Shown one piece after another: positions 39,718 to 46,987 of a DNA stretch of 64,000 bases. Each line of letters begins with the position of its first letter. Positions within the stretch are counted from its first letter, which is position 1. Source of the stretch: Halobacillus hunanensis (GTDB lineage Bacteria > Bacillota > Bacilli > Bacillales > Halobacillaceae); the NCBI RefSeq assembly GCF_900166655.1, contig NZ_FVZB01000007.1, forward strand, positions 1,178,001 to 1,242,000, written 5' to 3'. Made by a program: the position numbers and the translations under genes. The notes under the pieces are model-generated. The model was not told the origin of the DNA, did not search any database, and worked only from the letters and a program-made list of their open reading frames with translations.

Positions 39718-40320
39718 TCACGGTACTAGGATCATATCCAGCATATTTTCTAGTGTTTTTTCTCCAATTCCCGACACATCTAATAAATCTTCTGGTTTTT
39801 TAAATAAACCATTTTCTTCTCGATGTTTAATGATCGCTTCTGCTTTAGAGGGTCCTATTCCTGGCAGAGCCTGTATTTCTTCCACACTTGCTTGATTAAT
39901 TCTTACTTTCCCAGTACTCCCACTCCCAGAAGAAACCAGGGAAGAATTAGTATCCCCCGGAGCAGTTCTTGACACTAGTATGACCATTTCGTCTACAATT
40001 TTTTGAGCTAAATTAACACTCGTCTGATCAGCTTCTTTTGTCATACCTCCAGCCATTGTAATAGCATCGTTAACACGAAGACCAGTTTCTAACTTATAAA
40101 TGCCAGGACGAGCAACTTCTCCTTTAACATCAACGACCATTTTTTGTTCAGCGGTGGTGGTATCAGTACGGTCTTCTCCAATTGGCGGTACCTCACTTTC
40201 CTGAATAACCATTTGCTCCTCATCTTTCTGCACGTAAAACACGAGAATGAATAATACAGGAATTAACAATAACCATGCATATCTTTTTATGAATATCACA
40301 GAAACAAAGTCCCCTTTCAT
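39718..40320 (-). CDS. comEA: competence DNA receptor ComEA
   Basis: 200 aa. An N-terminal membrane anchor (about residues 12-30), a SLBB domain (VDVKGEVARPGIYKLETGLRV) and a C-terminal double helix-hairpin-helix (LPGIGPSKAEAIIKHREENG and VSGIGEKTLENML) that binds DNA. ComEA captures double-stranded DNA at the surface for ComEC. The ATG has no good ribosome-binding site; a GTG 21 bases downstream has AAAGGGG 11 bases before it and may be the true start. Confidence 0.94.
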   Translation of the reverse strand: MKGDFVSVIFIKRYAWLLLIPVLFILVFYVQKDEEQMVIQESEVPPIGEDRTDTTTAEQKMVVDVKGEVARPGIYKLETGLRVNDAITMAGGMTKEADQTSVNLAQKIVDEMVILVSRTAPGDTNSSLVSSGSGSTGKVRINQASVEEIQALPGIGPSKAEAIIKHREENGLFKKPEDLLDVSGIGEKTLENMLDMILVP

Positions 40321-40375
40321 AATTCAATTTTTGAAGAATAAAGTTATTAAGTAAACGAAAAAGGAGGGGTTCTCC

Positions 40376-41179
40376 ATGCGCTACGGAATCATCGGGACGG
40401 GAAATATGGGGAGTATGCTAATTAACGCCTTTATTTCGAGTGGAGCAGTCGACGCAAATGATGTAACCATTTACAATCGTACTCGCAAAAAAGCGGAATG
40501 GATTAAAAATCAATTTAAGGAAATTACAATTGCGGAGTCTGTTCAAGATATCGTCAGGAATAGCGAAGTGGTTTTTATATGTGTAAAACCTCATGATTAT
40601 AAAGATATCTTAACTCAATGCTCACTTAATGCCACACAGTGTTTAGTTTCAATCACTAGTCCAGTATCTGTAAAAGACCTGCAAAATATTACGTCCTGTC
40701 AAGTAGCAAGAATTGTTCCATCTATTACCAATAGGGCGTATTCAGGAGTCAGCTTATTTACGTACGGAGATCGTGTTTCTGACTTTTATAAGGATGAATT
40801 ACATTCAATCTTTTCACATATTTCAACACCTGTAGAGATCGAGGAAAAGTCCATACGTTCAGCATCAGATATAGTCTCATGCGGACCAGCATTTATAAGT
40901 TTTCTGTTGGAAAATATGATATCGGCAGCTTCAGAGGTAGGTGGAATGTCGAAGGACCAAGCAACGCAGCTAACAGAGGAAATGATGATAGGATTAGGCA
41001 CCTTGCTGGAAAAAAGGACTTACACATTACCGGAATTAATGGAGAAAGTTACTGTTAAAGGAGGAGTCACCGGGGAAGGAATTCAAGCACTTGAGAACCA
41101 TGTAGGAGATCTCTTTCTTGAAATGTTTAAGGCAACACATCGTAAACATAAAAACGATAAACAAACGATACACTTATAA
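40376..41179 (+). CDS. comER: ComER, pyrroline-5-carboxylate reductase-like protein
   Basis: 267 aa. The N-terminal NADP-binding signature GIIGTGNMGSML is followed by the ProC-type fold (FICVKPHD, ARIVPSITN and a C-terminal dimerisation region with GPAFISFLLE and VTVKGGVTGEG). In B. subtilis comER is transcribed divergently from comEA and is not needed for competence. AAGGAGGGG precedes the ATG. The comEA-comER gap is 55 bases and must hold both promoters. Confidence 0.92.
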   Translation: MRYGIIGTGNMGSMLINAFISSGAVDANDVTIYNRTRKKAEWIKNQFKEITIAESVQDIVRNSEVVFICVKPHDYKDILTQCSLNATQCLVSITSPVSVKDLQNITSCQVARIVPSITNRAYSGVSLFTYGDRVSDFYKDELHSIFSHISTPVEIEEKSIRSASDIVSCGPAFISFLLENMISAASEVGGMSKDQATQLTEEMMIGLGTLLEKRTYTLPELMEKVTVKGGVTGEGIQALENHVGDLFLEMFKATHRKHKNDKQTIHL

Positions 41180-41210
41180 CATTCGACATTCCTCTCAATT
41201 TTCCTGCAAG

Positions 41211-41245
41211 AAAAAAAAGGACCTTCGAAAAAAATCGAAGAGTCC
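41211..41245 (-). terminator. terminator of the yqeG-yqeM operon
   Basis: AGGAC/GTCCT and CTTCGA/TCGAAG arms with a one-base bulge, followed by eight T on the minus strand. It may also serve comER. Confidence 0.85.
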
Positions 41246-41248
41246 TAT

Positions 41249-41971
41249 CTACTTTTGACAAACAAAAAACAGTCGATCGCCACGCTCAGCAGGGTTTACC
41301 GAGAAATCAGCAGTGACACGCTGCAAGGTAAAACCTGCTTTTTCTATGGCCTTCTGCAATGTTTCCAAATGATATCCCTGTTGTAAGTGCTGTTCATCAA
41401 AACGTTGGTAATCCTTGTGATAACGAACAAAAAAAGTTAAGTCATGGATCATGGAATATTCTTCCTCACCAGGATCACAAAACCAAACGTACGAAAGGTC
41501 ATCGTATACTTCTGCGAAGGTTTGTCCACACAAATCATTGACAATATGATCGACAGAATGCACGTCAAAGAGAAATAGCCCCTGCTCACTTAGAGCCTGA
41601 TAAGCATGTTTGAAAACAGCATCAAGGGATGATTCATCTGTAATATAGTTCATCACGTCACAATAGCTGACAATACAATCATAACCATGCAGACCTTTTA
41701 AATCAGTTATGTCCTGCCTCAACCACTGTATAGTCTGATCTTTGCTGGCTGCCATAGTCAACATGTCTTCTGACAAATCAACTCCGGTTAGCTGCCAGCC
41801 GTGATCAGCTAACCGTGACGTTATCTCACCTGTACCGCATCCTAAATCTAATATACGTTGTGCACCAGGGTGATAATGCTGCACTATCTGCTTCGTCCAC
41901 GTCACCCATTGATCATAAGGAGCATCTTTCATAAGCACATCATACACTTGTGCCATTTGCTGATAGCTCAT
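41249..41971 (-). CDS. yqeM: class I SAM-dependent methyltransferase YqeM
   Basis: 240 aa. Motif I is RILDLGCGTGEITSRLA near residue 40, and motif II region is IVSYCDVMNYI. It is the last gene of the operon, adjoining rsfS with no gap, as in B. subtilis. The substrate is unknown; the ribosome-assembly context hints at an rRNA or ribosomal target, but that is inference only. Confidence 0.88.
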   Translation of the reverse strand: MSYQQMAQVYDVLMKDAPYDQWVTWTKQIVQHYHPGAQRILDLGCGTGEITSRLADHGWQLTGVDLSEDMLTMAASKDQTIQWLRQDITDLKGLHGYDCIVSYCDVMNYITDESSLDAVFKHAYQALSEQGLFLFDVHSVDHIVNDLCGQTFAEVYDDLSYVWFCDPGEEEYSMIHDLTFFVRYHKDYQRFDEQHLQQGYHLETLQKAIEKAGFTLQRVTADFSVNPAERGDRLFFVCQK

Positions 41972-42325
41972 CTATCCTTCAATTCCTTCAACGGCTACCG
42001 TCTCTGCGTCACCCCATAGACGTTCAAGGTTGTAATAATTCCGCTCATCTTTATGGAAGATATGACACACCACATCTGTAAGATCTACCAGAATCCAGCG
42101 TGCTTTATCAAACCCTTCCATTCGCTTAACTTCAATTCCGTTTTCCTCTGCCTGCGCTTTAACTTCTCTGGCAATCGCCTGCACCTGACGTTCATTTGAC
42201 CCTTCACAAATCAAAAAGTAGTCGGCAATCAATGATACATCCGTCATGTCAAGGACGACAATGTCATTTGCGCGTTTTTCATCACAAGCTTTGGCAGTTA
42301 ATGTAACTAACTCTTTACTTCCCAT
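41972..42325 (-). CDS. rsfS: ribosomal silencing factor RsfS
   Basis: 117 aa with the RsfS core: ANDIVVLDMTDVSLIADYF, SNERQVQAIAREV and the FDKARWILVDLTDVVCHIF stretch. RsfS binds ribosomal protein L14 and blocks 50S-30S joining when nutrients are short. It lies between yqeK and yqeM. Confidence 0.96.
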   Translation of the reverse strand: MGSKELVTLTAKACDEKRANDIVVLDMTDVSLIADYFLICEGSNERQVQAIAREVKAQAEENGIEVKRMEGFDKARWILVDLTDVVCHIFHKDERNYYNLERLWGDAETVAVEGIEG

Positions 42326-42337
42326 CGTTTTCCTCCC

Positions 42338-42913
42338 TTAAATTTTCTTTATTTCTAATAAATCATTATATGCATGGATAGTGTCAGGGTAAACGGATCT
42401 GCTTTTATTAGTTAAAAATTGTATGGTATTCGACAATGCTTGCAAACAAGCTTGATCTAAATTAGCTTCCGCTGTCTCTCGCACTTCTTCCACACCTGAA
42501 AACCCTCTTCCAGGTTCAATATAATCAGCTAAAAAAACAACCTTATCCATAACACTCATATTTTTCTTGCCAGAAGTATGGCAAGAAATAGCAGATTTGA
42601 TATCCGGATCCACCAAACCAATTTCTTTTTCCAGCATAACGGCACCCACTGGTCCATGCCAGAGTTCATGATGATGGTTCAACAAATCTTTCGGTAAACG
42701 CTGATCGCTTATTATCCAGCGCTCCATATCCTCTTTAGGTTTATACTTTGCATAATCATGTAAAATAGCCGCTTTTTCAGTAAGTTCTGGATTTGAACCA
42801 AACCGATCAGCTAAAATGAGTGCAGTTTCAGTTACCCGAACGGTATGTTCATACCTCGTTTTAGTGAGGTGCGGCTGAACAAATTCAAGTAAATCTTCAC
42901 AACTTAAGTGCAT
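42338..42913 (-). CDS. yqeK: HD-domain hydrolase YqeK
   Basis: 191 aa. The HD phosphohydrolase motifs are visible: TRYEHTVRVTETA, ILHDYAKYKP, HGPVGAVMLEKE and ADYIEPGR. Homologues hydrolyse diadenosine tetraphosphate to ADP. It overlaps the nadD 3' end by 17 bases, and fusion to nadD occurs in some bacteria, so the two are probably coupled. Confidence 0.94.
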   Translation of the reverse strand: MHLSCEDLLEFVQPHLTKTRYEHTVRVTETALILADRFGSNPELTEKAAILHDYAKYKPKEDMERWIISDQRLPKDLLNHHHELWHGPVGAVMLEKEIGLVDPDIKSAISCHTSGKKNMSVMDKVVFLADYIEPGRGFSGVEEVRETAEANLDQACLQALSNTIQFLTNKSRSVYPDTIHAYNDLLEIKKI

Positions 42914-43469
42914 ACAGCGAATTCTCCTTTATATAGTGGTGGACAGCTTCGGGAATTAAGTAGCGTACCGTTAAGCCTTGTATTAACCGCTCCCGAATAA
43001 GAGATGATGACAGATCAAAACGAGGGACATCGATCATGACCACATCCTTCGCTGCCCTGCCTCCAGACCCTTCTCTTTGAACGCCAACAAAAGTGACAAG
43101 CTTCTTCAATTCTTCAATCCTGTGCCAATCCTGTAAACTGGCCACCATATCTCCGCCAATAATAAAATAAAATTTATCGTATGGATAGTCTTCCGTCAAT
43201 TGCTCCATTGTATCGAAGGTATATGATTTACCTTGCCGGATCATCTCTAGATCAAGACAATAGAATCGTTCATTCCCTTGAATAGCTTTCTTGACCATAT
43301 CCAGCCTCTCGTCTGATGAAACAGCCGCCTTTTTTTTATGTGGAGGAAGATACGAAGGAACAAACCAAATCTCATCTAATTTCATCGCTTCACATACTTG
43401 CTCTGCAATTATCAAATGTCCCTGGTGCGGAGGATCAAATGTCCCGCCAAAGATTCCTATCCGTTTCAT
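42897..43469 (-). CDS. nadD: nicotinate-nucleotide adenylyltransferase
   Basis: 190 aa. The nucleotidyltransferase signature GGTFDPPHQGH is at residues 8-18 and the C-terminal ATP motif SSSLIRERL near 155. It makes nicotinic acid adenine dinucleotide from NaMN and ATP in NAD synthesis. FVPSYLPPHK and YFIIGGDM are also conserved. Position and length are normal. Confidence 0.97.
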   Translation of the reverse strand: MKRIGIFGGTFDPPHQGHLIIAEQVCEAMKLDEIWFVPSYLPPHKKKAAVSSDERLDMVKKAIQGNERFYCLDLEMIRQGKSYTFDTMEQLTEDYPYDKFYFIIGGDMVASLQDWHRIEELKKLVTFVGVQREGSGGRAAKDVVMIDVPRFDLSSSLIRERLIQGLTVRYLIPEAVHHYIKENSLYALKL

Positions 43470-43481
43470 AACAGGCTCTCC

Positions 43482-43772
43482 TTACGGTAAATCAATTTGT
43501 TTATTGTTTTTTGACTCTTTGTACAAAATAATTGTATTCCCGATAAGTTGAACAAGCTCTGCGTCTGTTTCACCAACAATCGCGTGGGCAACTTCAGAAT
43601 TGTCTTCAAAGCAATTTTGCAAAATGCTTACCTTTATTAATTCTCTTTTCTCCAATGCTTCAGATATTTGAGTGGTCATATTTTCATTAACGCCGGCTTT
43701 GCCCACTTGAAAGATGGGCTGAAGCTTGTGAGAGAGACCACGTAAATATTTCTTCTGTTTACTTGTTATCAT
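43482..43772 (-). CDS. yhbY: ribosome assembly RNA-binding protein YhbY (CRM domain)
   Basis: 96 aa, one CRM domain: KYLRGLSHKLQPIFQVGKAG, EALEKRELIKVSIL and VQLIGNTIILYKES. The family associates with 50S precursors. It lies between aroE and nadD, one base after aroE. Confidence 0.94.
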   Translation of the reverse strand: MITSKQKKYLRGLSHKLQPIFQVGKAGVNENMTTQISEALEKRELIKVSILQNCFEDNSEVAHAIVGETDAELVQLIGNTIILYKESKNNKQIDLP

Positions 43773-43773
43773 A

Positions 43774-44607
43774 CTATTCTCCTTTCAATTTCTCTTCGAA
43801 TGCTTTCAACATCTCAGAGGCATTAGTTGATTTCCCAGTCCAAATTTCAAAAGCAAGAATCGCCTGGTTTAATAACATTCCATGACCGTAATGCAGTCGT
43901 GCCCCCTGTCGTTCAGCTTCTTTTAACAAGGAAGTCTTCATCGGGCGGTAAACGATATCACTGACGATTGTATTAGGACCGATATCTGTAAGGGAAATCA
44001 GCTTTCGGTTTATCTCCGGGGCCATGCCAACTGAAGTGGTTTGGATGATGTGATCATATTGAGACAAATTTTCTTCGGCTTTCTGCAGGGAAAGGGCTTC
44101 TGAAGTTGATTGTACTTGTAAGTCTTCAATGACCTGCTGTGCTTTTTCAACTGTCCTGTTCGCCACGTCCACCTTCTTAATCCCCTGATTAAGTAAAGCA
44201 TAAAAAATACCCCTCGCGGCTCCGCCACTGCCGAGAATGAGTACTTTGTCACATGATTTCAAAGCATCTTCGTATCGATTAAGCAATGATGCCACATAAC
44301 CTTGTCCGTCTGTATTGTATCCTATTAAACGCCCATCATCTACTTTCACAGTATTAACAGCACCTAGAAACTTAGCTGCTTCATCTAACTCGTCCAGATA
44401 GGGAATAACTTTCTCTTTATACGGAACAGTGACATTGAAACCATTTATTTTGCTGGATTTTAGCTTTTCCATCTGATAAGGGAACTGCTCAGCGTTACAT
44501 TCATACAACCTGTATTCTCCCTTCAACCCATGCTGGTCAAGCAGACGGTTGTGAATCCATGGAGAAAGAGAATGAGCGATCGGATAGCCTATCAACCCTA
44601 ATTGCAT
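43774..44607 (-). CDS. aroE: shikimate dehydrogenase
   Basis: 277 aa. It reduces 3-dehydroshikimate with NADPH in aromatic amino-acid synthesis. Substrate-site motifs GYPIAHSLSPWIHN and FNVTVPYKEKVI, the NADP motif LILGSGGAARGIFYAL and the GHGMLLNQA end are all present. It is embedded in the yqeG-yqeM operon as in B. subtilis. Confidence 0.97.
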   Translation of the reverse strand: MQLGLIGYPIAHSLSPWIHNRLLDQHGLKGEYRLYECNAEQFPYQMEKLKSSKINGFNVTVPYKEKVIPYLDELDEAAKFLGAVNTVKVDDGRLIGYNTDGQGYVASLLNRYEDALKSCDKVLILGSGGAARGIFYALLNQGIKKVDVANRTVEKAQQVIEDLQVQSTSEALSLQKAEENLSQYDHIIQTTSVGMAPEINRKLISLTDIGPNTIVSDIVYRPMKTSLLKEAERQGARLHYGHGMLLNQAILAFEIWTGKSTNASEMLKAFEEKLKGE

Positions 44608-44619
44608 GTTATCTACCTC

Positions 44620-45720
44620 CTATATTAATGAACTTCTCAGGGACACCCGAACGCCTTCAGGAGCATAAGCCGTTACAGTTACATCCCCATCCGGGATCGT
44701 GATCCATCCCAATCCAGAAAATACAATATCCATTTTCGGTCGATCAACTTTAAACGTTGTTCCTTTTAAAGGCGGAAGCAGTTTGATCGTTTCCTGATCA
44801 GGTGGTGACAATAACTCACCCAAATGATTCTTATATAATTCATCGGCGTTCTCAAGCTTAGTTCGATGGATTAGCATGTCATTAGCAAGGTAGCAAATAA
44901 AAGAACTGCGATCACCTGATTCAAAGTCTAATCGTGCTAAGCCACCGAAGTATAAAGTTTGTTGTGCATTTAATTGGTAAACTTTGGGCTTCACCTCTTT
45001 AGTTGGTGTAATTACCTTTAAGTCTTGATCAGATACATAATGGGCCATTTGATGCCGATGAATGACTCCAGGAGTATCAAATAAGGAGCTCTGTGCATCC
45101 AAGGGAATATCAATAAATCCAAGAGTAGTCCCTGGAAAATAAGAAGTAGTAATCGCATTTTTCACACCGGATGTTCGATTAATCAATGCATTAATAAAGG
45201 TTGACTTTCCAACATTCGTTGTCCCAACTACATACACATCACCGTGTTCCCTATAACGGTCGATCGCTTTAGAGAGGTCTTCAATTCCCTGTTGCTTTTC
45301 AGCTGATATTAAGTATATAGCCTCTACATCCAGGCCGTTCTCTTTTGCTTCGTTCCGAAGCCATTGCTTTACTTTATTGTGATTTACGGATTTAGGCAGA
45401 ACGTCCATTTTATTACCAACTAGTATGATCGGATTCTGCCCCGTTAGTCGTTTCAGACCGGGGATGAAACTCCCATTAAAGTCGAAAATATCCACTAATT
45501 GTACGATGAGACCTTTAGTTTTACTAATCTGATTTAACATCTCTAAGAAGTCGTCATCCTGATACGGAACATCCTGTACTTCATTATAATGTTTAAGTCG
45601 AAAACACCGTTTACAAATAATATCGTCTTTTTCAAGGGCAGACTGCGGGGCAAAACCAGCCTGTTTTGGATTCGTAGTTTGGATCTCTGCCCCACACCCC
45701 TGACAAATTATTTCGCTCAT
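44620..45720 (-). CDS. yqeH: ribosome biogenesis GTPase YqeH
   Basis: 366 aa. The N-terminal zinc finger (CQGCG and CKRCF) precedes a circularly permuted GTPase in which G4 (NKMD) comes before G1 (GTTNVGKST) and G3 (DTPG). YqeH is needed for 30S assembly. The C-terminal domain is complete. It overlaps the yqeG stop by four bases. Confidence 0.96.
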   Translation of the reverse strand: MSEIICQGCGAEIQTTNPKQAGFAPQSALEKDDIICKRCFRLKHYNEVQDVPYQDDDFLEMLNQISKTKGLIVQLVDIFDFNGSFIPGLKRLTGQNPIILVGNKMDVLPKSVNHNKVKQWLRNEAKENGLDVEAIYLISAEKQQGIEDLSKAIDRYREHGDVYVVGTTNVGKSTFINALINRTSGVKNAITTSYFPGTTLGFIDIPLDAQSSLFDTPGVIHRHQMAHYVSDQDLKVITPTKEVKPKVYQLNAQQTLYFGGLARLDFESGDRSSFICYLANDMLIHRTKLENADELYKNHLGELLSPPDQETIKLLPPLKGTTFKVDRPKMDIVFSGLGWITIPDGDVTVTAYAPEGVRVSLRSSLI

Positions 45721-46244
45721 CGTCCGTTTCCCTCCTCCCAGGTAATTTTACCTTTTCGCTTCATCCAGTTTAAAATCCGACGTTCAATTTTCCTATTGAA
45801 GCGAGTCCAAAAACCATCTGTTTCAACAATGGGAACAACTAAAATGGTATATAGGCCTGCTACATTTCCTCCAAGAACATCTGTCATAAGTTGATCTCCA
45901 ACTACGACAATTTCGTTTGTCTGGATATTCATATCCTTCCTGGCTCGTTTAAATGCTCTAGATAATGGCTTTCTTGCACTATGAATAAATGATGTGTTCA
46001 ATGGTTCTGAAAATAACTTCACTCGATTTTCATTATTATTTGACGCAATCGTAACTTGAATACCATGATGATTCATGAGTCGAAACCAACTTACGATTTC
46101 CTCTGTCGCATCAGGCTCATCCCATGCAACCAGCGTATTATCTAAGTCGGTAATAATTCCTTTAATCCCTTTTTCCTTTAAACTCTCTGGGTCTATATCT
46201 TGAATGCTTTGCACATGCTCATTAGGTAAAAAATGTTTTAACAT
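45717..46244 (-). CDS. yqeG: HAD superfamily phosphatase YqeG
   Basis: 175 aa from MLKHFLPNEHV, with GGAG nine bases upstream. Motif I DLDNTLVAWD, motif II TIASNN and the VVGDQLMTDVLGGN motif IV mark a HAD IIIA phosphatase. It is the first gene of the operon leading to yqeH and yqeM. The substrate is unknown; homologues dephosphorylate phosphatidylglycerol phosphate, but I cannot extend that to this protein. Confidence 0.92.
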   Translation of the reverse strand: MLKHFLPNEHVQSIQDIDPESLKEKGIKGIITDLDNTLVAWDEPDATEEIVSWFRLMNHHGIQVTIASNNNENRVKLFSEPLNTSFIHSARKPLSRAFKRARKDMNIQTNEIVVVGDQLMTDVLGGNVAGLYTILVVPIVETDGFWTRFNRKIERRILNWMKRKGKITWEEGNGR

Positions 46245-46284
46245 CACCAATCACTCCATCCTTCACGACAAAATCTCCTTACCC

Positions 46285-46313
46285 ATCATATACAAAATTT
46301 CTACAGGATTCAA
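46285..46313 (-). promoter_or_regulatory. SigA promoter of the yqeG operon
   Basis: Minus strand TTGAAT, 17 bases, TATGAT, about 40 bases before the yqeG start. Confidence 0.8.
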
Positions 46314-46376
46314 AACAATAGTGAAACTTTCCCCTTCATGCTAAAAATCGTTCGACAATTCGCGACAACATCGCCC

Positions 46377-46476
46377 TGTGGATAAGTTTATGCACATATT
46401 CCACACCCTAAATCCTTTGTCTTTACTATCGTGCTAAAAATTATCGTTACACTTATCTACAATTACCTGTAGATAA
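46377..46476. promoter_or_regulatory. DnaA-box cluster upstream of sda
   Basis: TGTGGATAA at 46377-46385 is a perfect DnaA box on the minus strand. One-mismatch boxes are TTATGCACA at 46388-46396, TTATCTACA at 46453-46461 and TGTAGATAA at 46468-46476. The last two form a 9-6-9 perfect inverted repeat. In B. subtilis DnaA controls sda through such sites. Confidence 0.75.
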
Positions 46477-46549
46477 ATGGTGTATTGTAGGCCAACTTTG
46501 AACATGGTAAGGTAAACTTGCATTACTTAAATATACTATTTAATAAACA

Positions 46550-46582
46550 GGAGGTGGCTGTCACAAAAGTGACAGAGAGATG
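46550..46582 (+). promoter_or_regulatory. sda ribosome-binding site with intervening hairpin
   Basis: GGAGG (46550-46554) is 25 bases from the ATG at 46580. Between them lies CTGTCAC-AAAA-GTGACAG (46558-46575), a perfect 7-bp hairpin. Folding it leaves about seven bases between ribosome-binding site and start, a normal distance. Confidence 0.6.
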
Positions 46583-46732
46583 AAGCAATTATCTGATACC
46601 CTGTTACTACAATCTTACCACAAAGCTATTGAACTAAATCTATCACAAGATTTTATTAAACAAATTGAAGAAGAAATACACGAACGTTCTATTGCACATT
46701 TAATTAACAAGAAATTAAATCATGTAGGATAA
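46580..46732 (+). CDS. sda: sporulation histidine-kinase inhibitor Sda
   Basis: 50 aa, MKQLSDTLLLQSYHKAIELN and an IEEEIHERSIAHLI segment, a two-helix hairpin that matches Sda (B. subtilis [20 protein letters not shown]). Sda blocks KinA autophosphorylation and so prevents sporulation when replication is disturbed. The location next to yqeG and the upstream DnaA boxes are both as expected. The start has an unusual ribosome-binding-site arrangement (see the preceding entry). Confidence 0.92.
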   Translation: MKQLSDTLLLQSYHKAIELNLSQDFIKQIEEEIHERSIAHLINKKLNHVG

Positions 46733-46767
46733 AAATGGAACCACCTACAAATACTGAGAGTTATCCG

Positions 46768-46799
46768 CTCGTTTCCGGAGAAGGAAACGAGTTTTTTTA
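46768..46799 (+). terminator. terminator after sda
   Basis: CTCGTTTCC and GGAAACGAG arms (46768-46776, 46783-46791) followed by seven T. Confidence 0.9.
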
Positions 46800-46893
46800 T
46801 TTAATTTTTCTTAACTTATTTTGTCGTGTCTCTTCTTATTTAAAATAATTGTCAAAAATACTCCAGGATTCGTCATCCGAAAGTAGTATTCAG

Positions 46894-46923
46894 TTGAATA
46901 TTCCTTTACTTTTTGATTACAAT
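46894..46923 (+). promoter_or_regulatory. candidate SigA promoter of the mrp operon
   Basis: TTGAAT, 18 bases, TACAAT, 64 bases before mrpA. Confidence 0.6.
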
Positions 46924-46987
46924 TGAGTGAGCAACATTTACCTAAACTATTTCACTATCGGACTTAGCCAGAGGGAGGAACAACTAG

